64,000 nt of DNA from Mayamaea pseudoterrestris (GCA_027923505.1 BROI01000023.1:248001-312000); one strand, 5' to 3'; positions 54,405-63,784 are shown, numbered from the stretch's first letter. Notes: a model not told the origin generated them from the sequence alone. Numbers and translations: made by a program.

Positions 54405-55208
54405 GACGAAACATCACGAACGAGCAAGCCGAGCCTGTATTATGTCGGATCGGCTTAATAGTCTTATCGGTACTGGAAATGGTCCGATCGACCAATCGAC
54501 CATGGAACATTCGTTGTGGCACCGGCAGAATAGTCATTGCACGCACAGCCTTCGATGACGATGACAAGTCTTGCTACTATGATAGACTCTATGAATTGCT
54601 ATGCAATTAAGTTGGTCTGCTTATATCCATTACAGGCCTCGCGAAGGACGGCGACGATGACTACGAGCAAAATGCATCCATGAATTGACAGTGAATGGAA
54701 ACGACGAGAACATGCTTGTCGAATTACAATGAAGCGCATTTATCGAGTAAGCAAATTTAGACAGTTGCATTGACATGGGTCATATCCAGTGGGAGGCTTT
54801 AGATGTTGTTCCATTCTTATTCTCGTCTTCGACGGCTTCAAATTCTGCGCGTCACGACCATTCGGTTCAATGGATCATGCCAGCTGCTGGAAATGCAAAC
54901 AAGTGTATCATAAAGGTAGATATGGCGGACATAAGCAATAAAGCAGCCGCTGGTTCAACCCTCGTCACTTGAATTGAAGCTGCGTCTTGGTTGATTGCTT
55001 GGCTGGAGTGGCTGCTGTATTCTTACTGCTTGCTGCTGGTTGGTGTCTATGTGTTGGAATGTGCCTCGATTGGATAGAGCGGCATCTGACGCAAGCAACA
55101 CAAAAATTGGCCAATCTACCAGTCATTGGACCGTCGGCTGGCTGTTATCCAAACGACGAAAGTGTTCATTGCGGATTTCGGTCGACCCAACTGACGAGGA
55201 AGACCACC
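54405..55208. other. Intergenic DNA, no gene seen
   Basis: Short frames only. It includes the 5' side of the decayed gene at 55209. Confidence 0.45.
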
Positions 55209-55730
55209 ATGGCTCTACTGAGACTTGGGGCGTTGTTGATGTGCTTGATGAAACTTAGTGCATTTGATCCTGATGCAGAAGTGCGGTCCAGTCGGACAAC
55301 TAGTCTGCATGCGTTTCGAAATGCGGCGCCTACGACAGAGGAAGGCATCGAACAAACCAAAGCACTCATTCTCAAGCGCAAACACTTTGACGACGATGGC
55401 ACCATTCGCGATCGTGAACTCAGTACTTTTGTTAAATCGAAGAATTCTTACTGTATGACATTGCTGAAGTAAATGAGCCTTTGATTCCCGACCAAGGTGC
55501 CGTTCGGTTGGCGTTCGACATGAATTACAAGAGGAATTCATTATTCTGATTGAAAGTATAGGCGACAGTACGAAGAAGCGAATGCGGTATTGTTGGAAGA
55601 GGTCGCCGAGAGTGAACGATGCGTCTTCGTGTCCCTTGGTGCGCACGGTACAGGCACTACATGGCGCAGTTTCAGCACATCTTGCCCCTGTTAGTATAAC
55701 CTCGCTACTCGACGGCTTGTAATATGTAGA
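55209..55730 (+). pseudogene. Decayed gene with a signal-peptide start
   Basis: Begins MALLRLGALLMCLMKLSAFD, a signal peptide with an SAF-type cleavage site as in plastid or secreted proteins. It runs about 88 codons (EEGIEQTKALILKRKHFDDD) before the frame ends. Coding-like segments then follow in other frames: YDIAEVNEPLIPDQGAVRLA, then QYEEANAVLLEEVAESERCV. No splice sites join them. Probably a broken host gene; an unrecognised intron is the alternative. No family is recognised. Confidence 0.35.
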
Positions 55731-56116
55731 TTATGTCGTACTGTATGCAGTTGTCGCGAGACCTTTCAGGCTACAGAATGATCGACTTCTATACGCCAGT
55801 CTCACTAGCGGCCAAGCGTTGCAGGTTGCAGGCAATCGCAAGATCAAACGGATGAGTCATTTGTAATTCTCGTGGGATCGAATGCTTCCGTTTGGCCGTT
55901 TTATTCTGTTTTCATGACGCAGAAGAGCCAACTGTTGTTAAAAGAGTACACAAACACACTGACGTACTTTCGTCTTGTCGCGCACGCGCAAAAGCGGCGT
56001 CAACTTACCGAAAACATGGCTGCCTCGTGCTGTCGTCCTCCAGCGTTGCAGTTGAACAACAACAGACGCTTACTTCCCTCGCTCCACTGTGCATATACCG
56101 ATAAAAGGATCCTGAA

Positions 56117-56923
56117 ATGAAGCTTCATGTTGCTGTACTCGCTCTGTCATTCGCAAACGCCGACGCATTCGTTTCGCGCACCGCTTTCCGACCAACAACA
56201 TCACTCTCCGCTGCTGCGGCCGCGACAACATTTGAGGAGGACCTTGAACTTACTGTAAAAGCAATCTTTAAGCATGTTGGAAACGATATGAGCAAAGGTG
56301 GTGCACCGGGCGTGACCGCCGTCGCACCAAAGCCTGCTGCTACTGCCGTTGTCCAAGAGCCAGAGAAGGCTGCAACTTTAGAATCAGATGCAGCTACCGT
56401 CGACTTGTCCATTCCTTATGATGCGGCCGCTCGACTAGAGTTTGACGCATCCAACAAGAAATTTGATGCCAAGAAGTTTGAAGCTTTTAAAGAGGAATAC
56501 TATACCAAGACTGTGGCAATGGTCACTGCCAAGAAGGCGGCGCGCGATAGTGCATCTACGCCGGCTGCTCCATCGAAGGCGGCCCCCGCCAAAACGGCAG
56601 CAGCGCCGAAAGCTGCTAGCAGTATCGACATTGCTGTTGACTATGATGCGCCAGCCAAGTTAGCCTTCACACAGAAGTTTTGTTCATTTGACGAAGCTAA
56701 ATTTCCCGAGTTCAGAAAGGCATACCTTGCAGGCGCCGTCGCCATGGTTACTGCAAAGCAGCAGGTCCGCAACGGAAACATCTCAGTCCCATACGACGCT
56801 GCCGCACGGCTTGCTTTCATGACAGCCAGTGACAATGTGTTTGACGAAGCCAAGTATGCCAAATTCAAGGAGGAGTTTGAGGCAAAGGCAGTCGCTGAGG
56901 TTTCAGCCAAGCACAAGAAATGA
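56117..56923 (+). CDS. Plastid-targeted protein with three ~48-residue repeats
   Basis: The first 39 residues are a bipartite plastid signal: MKLHVAVLALSFANADAFV with cleavage at ADA-F, then an Arg/Thr/Ser/Ala transit part. A short helical segment (EEDLELTVKAIFKHVGNDMS) is followed by three repeats at about 95-145, 167-217 and 219-268. Each reads YDAAARLxF, then FDxxKYxxFKxxY, then AVAMVTAKxxxR. Two Ala/Pro/Lys-rich linkers separate the helix from repeat 1 and repeat 1 from repeat 2. Of 268 residues nearly all lie in repeats or linkers. No enzyme motif is present. Repeated helical modules joined by flexible Ala/Pro linkers suit a multivalent scaffold or linker. The start is the first ATG; an AT-rich stretch precedes it. 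Confidence 0.8.
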   Translation: MKLHVAVLALSFANADAFVSRTAFRPTTSLSAAAAATTFEEDLELTVKAIFKHVGNDMSKGGAPGVTAVAPKPAATAVVQEPEKAATLESDAATVDLSIPYDAAARLEFDASNKKFDAKKFEAFKEEYYTKTVAMVTAKKAARDSASTPAAPSKAAPAKTAAAPKAASSIDIAVDYDAPAKLAFTQKFCSFDEAKFPEFRKAYLAGAVAMVTAKQQVRNGNISVPYDAAARLAFMTASDNVFDEAKYAKFKEEFEAKAVAEVSAKHKK

Positions 56924-57339
56924 ACTTACCTCTAGTTTCGCTGCGTATATTAGCTATTCTCTGCTCAGCAGAATTACTTAGATCAGAAGGTTACCATTGC
57001 AACACGCTATAGTCTGTGATTAAGGCATTGCTACTTATTGTATTGCACGGGAAGTGAAGCCTGCTGGGCCCCTATTTTCTCCTCATTGCACGCTTCACAG
57101 GACAATGCTAATTTGGTAAATTCTTATCTTGGAGAGAAACTAACAGTAAGCAAGGAAACCGAATAAGCAGTTCCTGCGATGCTACAAGAGCAAAATAATA
57201 TGAAGAAAGTGACATCCCACCGCGACTGAACTCGTGCTGCGCGCCTTCCTTTTCACTGTCAGTTTCGTCCATCGCGCGACTTTCTCACCTTCGATCATCG
57301 TTCAGTGCATTGTGGCAACAATACATTCAACACCAATAT
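56924..57339. other. Intergenic DNA, no gene seen
   Basis: 3' region of the repeat protein and 5' region of the small protein that follows. No other feature is supported. Confidence 0.5.
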
Positions 57340-57660
57340 ATGAATCAATTTGTGCAGCGGGTGGCAAACTACATTGCCAATGAAATCATTATCAAAGGTT
57401 TGTCCAACTCGAAAACCTTTCAAAAGTTTGCCATTCGAAGCGACTCCAAGATCCAAGAGTTCCATAAGACTGGCTCCGAGTCTTTCAACAAAGCTTTCGA
57501 GGAGCTGAGCAAGATGCAAGCCGTTGGTACCTCAGCAATGACCAATAATATAGGCGCTGCAGCGCGATCAGGACCGCCAGTGCCGCCTATGCGAGGGTTT
57601 GCTGGTTTCATTGAAGCATTCTTGAAAGAAATACGCAAGGACTTGGGCCTAAAGTCCTAG
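57340..57660 (+). CDS. Small conserved-looking protein (106 residues)
   Basis: MNQFVQRVANYIANEIIIKG, then LSNSKTFQKFAIRSD, form an N-terminal amphipathic helix and a motif that resembles small uncharacterised proteins found in plants and algae; this is from memory of the pattern, not a search. The middle is helical (SESFNKAFEELSKMQ) and the C-terminal part has GPPVPPMRGFAGFIEAFLKE. There is no signal peptide, so it is likely cytosolic, or mitochondrial through the amphipathic helix. The ATG at 57340 is chosen because the frame upstream has only a TTG. Confidence 0.6.
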   Translation: MNQFVQRVANYIANEIIIKGLSNSKTFQKFAIRSDSKIQEFHKTGSESFNKAFEELSKMQAVGTSAMTNNIGAAARSGPPVPPMRGFAGFIEAFLKEIRKDLGLKS

Positions 57661-57837
57661 CATTACATACATATGGCCGTCCTACTTAGAGAACTTTTAT
57701 ATGGTTATCATGGTGCTTGTTGGACGTCGTCCATTAACGCGCGCAAGTTGGCTTTTGAACCGTCGCAGGAGCGCCAAATTACGAGGTTGCTCGTGCACCT
57801 TACGCTGGAAGAGGCATATGTTTTGATGACGTAGTTC

Positions 57838-57990
57838 TCACTGGCACTCGTTTCACAATATTGCCTTATGACGTAGTTATCACTGGCACTCGTTTCACAT
57901 TATTGCTGCATGACGTAGTTTTCACTGGCACTCGTTTCTTACTATTGCCTCATGACGTAGTTTTCACTGGCACTCGTTTCCAACTATTGC
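57838..57990 (+). repeat. 42-bp minisatellite, about four units
   Basis: Units of TTCTCACTGGCACTCGTTTC followed by TATTGCC and TGACGTAG. It is the same unit as at 38225-38635, with the TGACGTAG ending kept in the first three copies, and lies 180 bases after the end of the 106-residue gene. Confidence 0.9.
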
Positions 57991-59024
57991 CTCGTGGGCG
58001 GCGTGGTGAAATTGAATGTGCAAGGTGCACAAGAAACTGTTCGAATACAGTCAACTCGTCTACTGTATTGGTCCCGCGCTGTTTGTCCCTGTCAGTTATG
58101 CCAAGTAGCAACCTACTTGCCCAACGGTCAAGTGATATTGCATGGGACTGTTGGTCTGACAACGATTTCGAGAAGACATTATTCTTTGCTTTGTCGCTTC
58201 GACGGGATTGAAGCATGAGTTCGACTCCCATCGAGCAATCCCCGAAACCACATGAATCGATACAATCAGTGCGACAGCCTGTATCGCATGACATTGCTTT
58301 TGCCAACGTTTTATTCTCGATGACATGCATGAGTGCATGAGCGTCTGCTGGAATTGCTGATTAAAGGAACTTCGCTTCCGTCGCTTTTGACACATTGTAA
58401 TAAAGAATTACCAACAACAAGCATATCTGTTACAGTCTTCATTTCTTAAATTCAAACCAGTGAAGAACACGACTGAGATTTGAGGGACTTTTGTGCGATA
58501 AACTGGTGCCTCGTGCTGGCCGAGATTAAGGGTCTACTCTACCGTAGTACACAATGAACCTGACGATTGGCAATAGCGTCTACTGATAGTGCACGCTGCA
58601 GCGAAGGCAGATGCTAGAGGCAATAGCTCATGTGCACAACATAAACGTGCTTACTTCAAGGTTCTTTTGGTGTGTCCGCTTAGTGCCGTTGTTTTGGCGA
58701 GGTGACTGTCATCGCACTTCGCGCGTTTTGTTGTCGTCAAGTCGGTGTTTGATCGGATTTGGTGGGTGGTGCTATATATACACGAGACACTTTAATATAC
58801 TTGCAAGATCATGCTGACTGTGACTTTACGAAAGTCAAGTTGACAATCGGTTGTAACAGTCGTCGCAATTCTGTTTTCTCTACGTGTCAAAGATACGCTT
58901 CGCATCTAATCTATGTAATGTCATATATATATATTCTTGGCATAAGACTGATTTGATTTACTTTTTATGTTTATTCATATTAACGTCTTTGTATTGTCTG
59001 CACTTCGGCATGAATCGTGTTATT
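57991..59024. other. Intergenic DNA, no supported gene
   Basis: About 1 kb between the minisatellite and the stop of the next minus-strand gene. A 126-codon minus-strand frame runs into the minisatellite and is not supported. AT-rich DNA with TATATATAT lies near 58925. Confidence 0.45.
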
Positions 59025-61892
59025 TTACCAGTTGTCGTCATCCGAAACGTAGCCTGCAGGAAGATCTTCCTCCTCCTCGGAATCAGAACTAAGGTCGCCC
59101 CATCGGCAGCCCTCCCGTATCGGTCCAAAACGTCTTGGTCTTGTTGGGAGTGGATCACACGTTGACTTGATGGTTTCTTCTGTCACCAGAGGGTTGCTGG
59201 CTGCCACTGCATCTTCTTCTTCCTCGGAATCAGAACTAAGGTCGCCCCATCGGCAGCCCTCCCGTATCGGTCCAAAACGCCTCGGTCTTGTTGGGAGTGG
59301 ATCACCATAGATCCATGGATCACACGTTGACTTGATGGTTTCTTCTGCCACCAGAGGGTTGCTGGCTGCCACTGCATCTGCTTCTTCCTCCTCGGAATCA
59401 GAACTAAGGTCGCCCCATCGGCAGCCCTCACGTATCGGTCCAAAACGTCTTAGTCTTGTTGGGAGCGGATCACCATAGATCCATGGATCACATTGTGACT
59501 TGGCGGCGCTGCAAGCAACTTGCTCGCAGGCGATTGGGACCTCGGTGACCGTAATCAGTCCTTTAGTCGCTGCATTGATGTATGCGCTCGCGCTGGATTG
59601 CGGTTCGCAGATAAGCTCACTCGTTGATTGATGTGTCAGCTGCTGCTTGGAGTTCACATCTTGTGTGACGTTGCTTTCTTGCGCATCCGGATTAGTTAGA
59701 AAGTCAGCAACTGCCTCGTTAGATCCTTGGCCCACGACATCTGCCGGAACCTTTAAGACACTTTCTTTGACACTGTCTTTGCAATGTGCGGGACTTGCCG
59801 CTTGGGCAGCGGGTCGACAATGCATTAGTAACTTGCGGCGCTGACTGCGCTGAAGGCGCTCTAGCAGATTGTTGCTAGCCTTCATATTTTTTGGCTTGGC
59901 AGACGTCGTCGGCGCCATCGTGGTTGTCGCAAGGGAAGGATAATTCTGATCAACAAGCTGGAACGCAGGAGGAACAGGCTGAATAGCTGTCGCAGCAGTG
60001 GCATTGACTCCAGCCAACTTCCTGCCGCGTCGGCCTCTGCGTCCGCGAGTGCGAGTACGCGTTGTAGTTGACGGTTGATCCCCTTCGGTAAGCCGGGAAT
60101 TTTCTTGATAGGCATCTCGCTTGTCTGAATCTTGAGTCGCGGCTTTCGTAAGTGTCTTTTCCTTTTTCGACCTGGCGTGTACCGCTTTCGAATTTGCTTT
60201 CGTAATGGCAATGGCTGACTTTGGAGTGTGTCTAGTAGTAGTGCGAGAATCATGGCTGGTGGACGCAAGAATGGCACCTGGCTCCATGGGCTGATTCTGG
60301 AATGAGTCCATGCTGTCGTCGTCGAAAGCAGTTGTCGCAACTGTTGACAAATCCTCTTTGTTGTCGAATTCGATAACAGCAATGTCCTTCCCGACTTGTT
60401 CCGCAACAAGAATCGGGACGACGGCCAACGTGTTCTTGTCCGTCCCATCCTGTGCAACTTGGCTTGCCGTCTCCGCAATTTGTATCGAAGCAACCGCCGA
60501 AACATCAAAATCGACAACGTCTTGGGTGATGAAATTGTTCTTCGCAACAGTGGAGGCAGGTGAAATCGGAGCGACGGTCAGGTTATCCGACGCGCTCAAC
60601 GATTCCTCGACATCGACCTTTCCAATGCTTTCAGTGGCAGCTGCCAACTTCACGGCAGGAGTCGGAGCAACGGCCGGGGTATCCGACGTGCTCAACGCCT
60701 CCTCCATGGCAAAATGGACTGCCTCGCATTGACCTTCCTTGATGACTTTGTCAGCAAGTGTAGCAGCGGCAGCAGCGACGGCACTTTTATCCCGGTCTTC
60801 GCATTCGTCGGCAGTGGCTTCCGCCGACAATGCGTCAAAGAACTCATCGAGACAATCGTCGTCTGTTTTTAAAGGAGCAGAAGCGGACTCAACCACAAGA
60901 GGAGTCGACGCATGTGCTTGCTCATTCTCGAGTTGAAGCTCTGCCGTTCTGTTTCGGCGAGCCTCGCGGCGCTTGCGGCGGTTTCTGCCATTATTGCTCT
61001 TGGTTTTGCGCGTCGTTGAAGGCATGGCAACGACGGGCGAAGGTGTAGCCGCCGAGCGGCGTCTTCCAAAAATCTTGTGCAACATCCAAAACCAAATGGG
61101 CCATACCATGCCGGATTCCCAAAAGCATTCGATGATGAAGCTGAATCGATCGAACCAGCCAAGCATGACTTCAATCCAACTCTCGGCCTGTTCCTCCTCG
61201 TAGTCAGCGTCATTTTCTTTCTCCACTGCACTTTCGTCCATAACGTTCTCGTCGAATGTTTCTGAATCGCTCTCAACTTCCGCCAATGCGAGCTGATCGT
61301 CAAAGCTATTAATTCTCTTGTTGTTGACAAGGCTGAACTCGTCAGTGAATGTCATTGGCGAGGAATCGAAGGGCGTCTTGTTGTGCATGAAGGTCGAGCT
61401 TCTGAGGAACCAAGCGTCAATGTTGATGAAAGAACTGTCCGTTTCTTCGTACTGATTCATTTGATTGAATGCATTCCAACCATTGTCTTGAGCAAAAGAA
61501 AGAAGCTTCTTGTAGTGCAAGCTTGCGTTGACTGGCATCTTGCTGTACGTGGCGGTCGGGCCCTCATGCTGGTTGAACGCATCCAGGTGAACGAGATCAA
61601 GGTCAATCGTACGATTGACAGCTTCCGAGTCAAGTTCAGTAGACGCTTCTTGCGGCTCCTGAAACAGAGGATTCTTGGCAAACTTGTAGTGCAATGTTGG
61701 ATTGCTGAGAAGAATCGCGTCCTTGGTAGCCTTGGCGAGCTGTTTGGTGCTCTTGACACCAACATGAAAAAGGTCGCCGACAAAGGAAGACTGCTTGAGC
61801 GGACGCTTGCTCTTCTTGGAATCGGTAGCGATTCGGGGACGGCTGGAAAGGGTGGTAGCAACGAGAACGGCAACGGCGCGCGCAAGCTTCAT
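59025..61892 (-). CDS. Large signal-peptide membrane protein with basic cluster and acidic repeats (unknown function)
   Basis: Not a recognised family. The 955 residues comprise a signal peptide (1-18, MKLARAVAVLVATTLSS), a lumenal region of about 230 residues with Asn-x-Ser/Thr sites, a Trp-rich transmembrane helix (about 250-275, FIIECFWESGMVWPIWFWML) and a basic stop-transfer (FGRRRS, then RNRRKRREARRNR). A long Ala/Thr/Val/Glu-rich region follows, then a basic cluster (RTRTRGRRGRRGRK). The tail has three near-identical repeats containing RRFGPIREGCRWGDLSSDSE. The order matches the protein starting at 21876. The ATG at 61892 is preferred because the sequence upstream in frame has only a TTG start and because the context ATCATCATTACCATG also precedes the start at 19034. 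Confidence 0.72.
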   Translation of the reverse strand: MKLARAVAVLVATTLSSRPRIATDSKKSKRPLKQSSFVGDLFHVGVKSTKQLAKATKDAILLSNPTLHYKFAKNPLFQEPQEASTELDSEAVNRTIDLDLVHLDAFNQHEGPTATYSKMPVNASLHYKKLLSFAQDNGWNAFNQMNQYEETDSSFINIDAWFLRSSTFMHNKTPFDSSPMTFTDEFSLVNNKRINSFDDQLALAEVESDSETFDENVMDESAVEKENDADYEEEQAESWIEVMLGWFDRFSFIIECFWESGMVWPIWFWMLHKIFGRRRSAATPSPVVAMPSTTRKTKSNNGRNRRKRREARRNRTAELQLENEQAHASTPLVVESASAPLKTDDDCLDEFFDALSAEATADECEDRDKSAVAAAAATLADKVIKEGQCEAVHFAMEEALSTSDTPAVAPTPAVKLAAATESIGKVDVEESLSASDNLTVAPISPASTVAKNNFITQDVVDFDVSAVASIQIAETASQVAQDGTDKNTLAVVPILVAEQVGKDIAVIEFDNKEDLSTVATTAFDDDSMDSFQNQPMEPGAILASTSHDSRTTTRHTPKSAIAITKANSKAVHARSKKEKTLTKAATQDSDKRDAYQENSRLTEGDQPSTTTRTRTRGRRGRRGRKLAGVNATAATAIQPVPPAFQLVDQNYPSLATTTMAPTTSAKPKNMKASNNLLERLQRSQRRKLLMHCRPAAQAASPAHCKDSVKESVLKVPADVVGQGSNEAVADFLTNPDAQESNVTQDVNSKQQLTHQSTSELICEPQSSASAYINAATKGLITVTEVPIACEQVACSAAKSQCDPWIYGDPLPTRLRRFGPIREGCRWGDLSSDSEEEEADAVAASNPLVAEETIKSTCDPWIYGDPLPTRPRRFGPIREGCRWGDLSSDSEEEEDAVAASNPLVTEETIKSTCDPLPTRPRRFGPIREGCRWGDLSSDSEEEEDLPAGYVSDDDNW
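59060..59500. repeat. Three ~160-175-bp direct repeats coding the C-terminal tail
   Basis: GAACTAAGGTCGCCCCATCG and GGTCCAAAACG recur three times (about 59085, 59233, 59401), with spacings of about 148 and 168. The third protein copy lacks the WIYGD piece. Near-identity at the DNA level points to recent duplication. Confidence 0.85.
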
Positions 61893-62113
61893 GGTAATGA
61901 TGATGGCAAAAGTAGTAGTCGGTAGTCGCAGTGAGTAGTAGGTTGATGTCTGTATCACAACGACAGCGATAATGGCGTAGAGTGATCCCAATTCTCAGAT
62001 TGTGAGCCGATCGAGCAAGCTGCCGCCGTTTTGTGATTGAAAATGCGCGTCTGGGACAGGTCGGAAACCGGTCCGTTTCTTTTGTCGGTCGTGTTCGTCG
62101 TCCGTTTCTCGAG
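61893..62113 (-). promoter_or_regulatory. Upstream region shared with the 19034 and 21876 genes
   Basis: Contains GGTCGGAAACCGGTCCGTTT (about 62059-62078) and CGTCCGTTTCTCGAG (about 62099-62113). The words AAACGG/CCGTTT, ACCGGT and GTCGG recur in the other two upstream regions, and CGTTTCTCGAG occurs exactly near 19250. Just before the start, the gene strand reads ATCATCATTACCATG. Confidence 0.6.
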
Positions 62114-62433
62114 AGGTGCGGTCGAGTGCGTGGGACTCAACCACTCCCAACTTATCATCTTGATCCAATAGATGATACAGTGATTGATTGTCGTGTTCAT
62201 ATATGTCTTTGATGCAGAGATACTCATCTTGTTGGCAAGAAAAAGCTGATTAAAATAATGATCGCAGCGATCTTCTCCATGGTCGACGCTTGCATTACCG
62301 ACAAACTTTCAGTACCGCTACGATGACGTTGCGACATTTCCCGTTGCTTTCATCTCGTCCGCGCGGCCATGATGGGTGGCACTCCGCATCCTCTCAGCCA
62401 ATTCCTACTATCATAAGTCAAACAACAATAAGT

Positions 62434-63255
62434 ATGATGTATCTGCTATCCCTTCTATTGCTGTTGGCGACTACTATTCAGCATGTCTCTGCCGCAGCTT
62501 ACAATAGCTACCAGTATGACCTCACAGTTCCGCAATTCACGCCGGATGGTCGCTTGCTGCAAGTCGAGTATGCAAGCGCCGCAGCCGATCATTCGTCTCC
62601 ACTAGTCATTGCTCGCTTGAATGATGACATGATTGTATTAATGAGCTCAAAATCCGATAACAAGGTTCAGGAGCGTCTCATCATTCTTCCAGAATCGGAC
62701 ACAGTCGTTGCCATTTCTGGAATCCTTGCCGACAGCTTGGCGCTCCTACAAACGGCGCAAAAGGAATCGTTGAATCATCGGCGCATGCATGGAAACTCAT
62801 TGACGGCGACGCAAATAGCCAATGTCGTTTCCAGCGCCTGTCAGAGTCATGCGTTTGGAGGCGGCTTGCGATGCTACGGATCAACCTTGGTGGTTTGTGG
62901 CTGTCAAAGCGACTCTCTTGTCATACTTCAATCAGATCCTTCCGGAGCGCTGCAAGACTTGACGCGACTAAATAAACAGACGACTGTGATTGGAGGGGCA
63001 GCTTATCGAGGAGGATTGGGCATCGTCGTTCAACGAACGTTGGATACGGCAGCCGAACTTGGCGGCTACAAGGATGCAACACCTTTTCAACGCATTGCCA
63101 AGATTATATCCATACTCCAGCAAGAGCATGTCAAGTCATCGAAAAATGCCGAGACGGATGACTTGGTGTTTGAGGTGGCTCTAGTCTCTCGTACAAGAGG
63201 CGCCTACAAGTTGTCGACGGACCAAGTCGAAAAGCTACAATCGTCGTTGTTATGA
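62434..63255 (+). CDS. Proteasome alpha-subunit-like protein with a signal peptide
   Basis: Residues 26-48 (YQYDLTVPQFTPDGRLLQVE) are the N-terminal signature of 20S proteasome alpha subunits. RCYGSTLVVCGCQSD and VILQSDPSGAL match the later strand and SDPSG loop of the alpha fold, and the length after the leader (about 250 residues) is that of an alpha subunit. Alpha subunits form the outer rings and have no catalytic Thr. Unusually, the frame starts MMYLLSLLLLLATTIQHVSA, a strong signal peptide just before the signature. An upstream in-frame ATG (62323) would add 37 polar residues and hide it. Divergence from cytosolic alpha subunits is high in the middle of the protein. The leader suggests the ER, the secretory route, or the periplastid or plastid compartment. 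Confidence 0.78.
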   Translation: MMYLLSLLLLLATTIQHVSAAAYNSYQYDLTVPQFTPDGRLLQVEYASAAADHSSPLVIARLNDDMIVLMSSKSDNKVQERLIILPESDTVVAISGILADSLALLQTAQKESLNHRRMHGNSLTATQIANVVSSACQSHAFGGGLRCYGSTLVVCGCQSDSLVILQSDPSGALQDLTRLNKQTTVIGGAAYRGGLGIVVQRTLDTAAELGGYKDATPFQRIAKIISILQQEHVKSSKNAETDDLVFEVALVSRTRGAYKLSTDQVEKLQSSLL

Positions 63256-63690
63256 ATGATGAACTTAAATGTTGATGGACGTTGCTTCATATGATTCGGT
63301 TAGGTTTCTGCACTGCTTGGAGGCTTCATTCTCTGCGCCATTTGTCCATTCTCCACAATCCGACATCCAAAGAGCGACGATGACACGGCAACTGACCATG
63401 AAAGTCGTGCTACCGGTAGAGGTTTCTCCGCGGAAGATGTTTCACTAACAATGGAAGATGGTGGGACTCAAGATGCATAACATATACTGTATAAAGTAGC
63501 AAGCATGTACACGTTAATCTGTAGAAGGTTACTGGTGATCATTGTCGTCTGCGTTGGGCCGTCGCATCGCCGTCGCAACAACGACGAGCATTGGGTTTTC
63601 AAACGGGTCATTAGTGGTCAATTCAGCCAATCAGAGTAATGAATTTGGTTGGGCCCATTTTCACAGAAAGTGGCGTACTCTTTGTACCAC

Positions 63691-63727
63691 AGTGCCAATA
63701 ACTTTGAAAATCAAAGTTTTTGGCACT
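63691..63727. repeat. 17-bp inverted repeat, one mismatch
   Basis: AGTGCCAATAACTTTGA pairs with TCAAAGTTTTTGGCACT around a 3-base loop, 16 of 17 positions matching. Confidence 0.8.
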
Positions 63728-63741
63728 ACTGTTTGGTCGAT

Positions 63742-63784
63742 AGTGCCAATAACTGTGAAATAACTCCAAGTTATTGGCAGTACT
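63742..63784. repeat. Second inverted repeat with the same arm sequence
   Basis: AGTGCCAATAACT is followed by AGTTATTGGCAGTACT, giving a 10-bp core stem (GCCAATAACT). The left arm is the same as in the hairpin 50 bases upstream, so the two probably arose by duplication. Confidence 0.7.

Noticed and set aside
57950-58330. 126-codon minus-strand frame ending in the minisatellite
   Set aside because: Its C-terminus is minisatellite translation and the rest has no domain or neighbour support.
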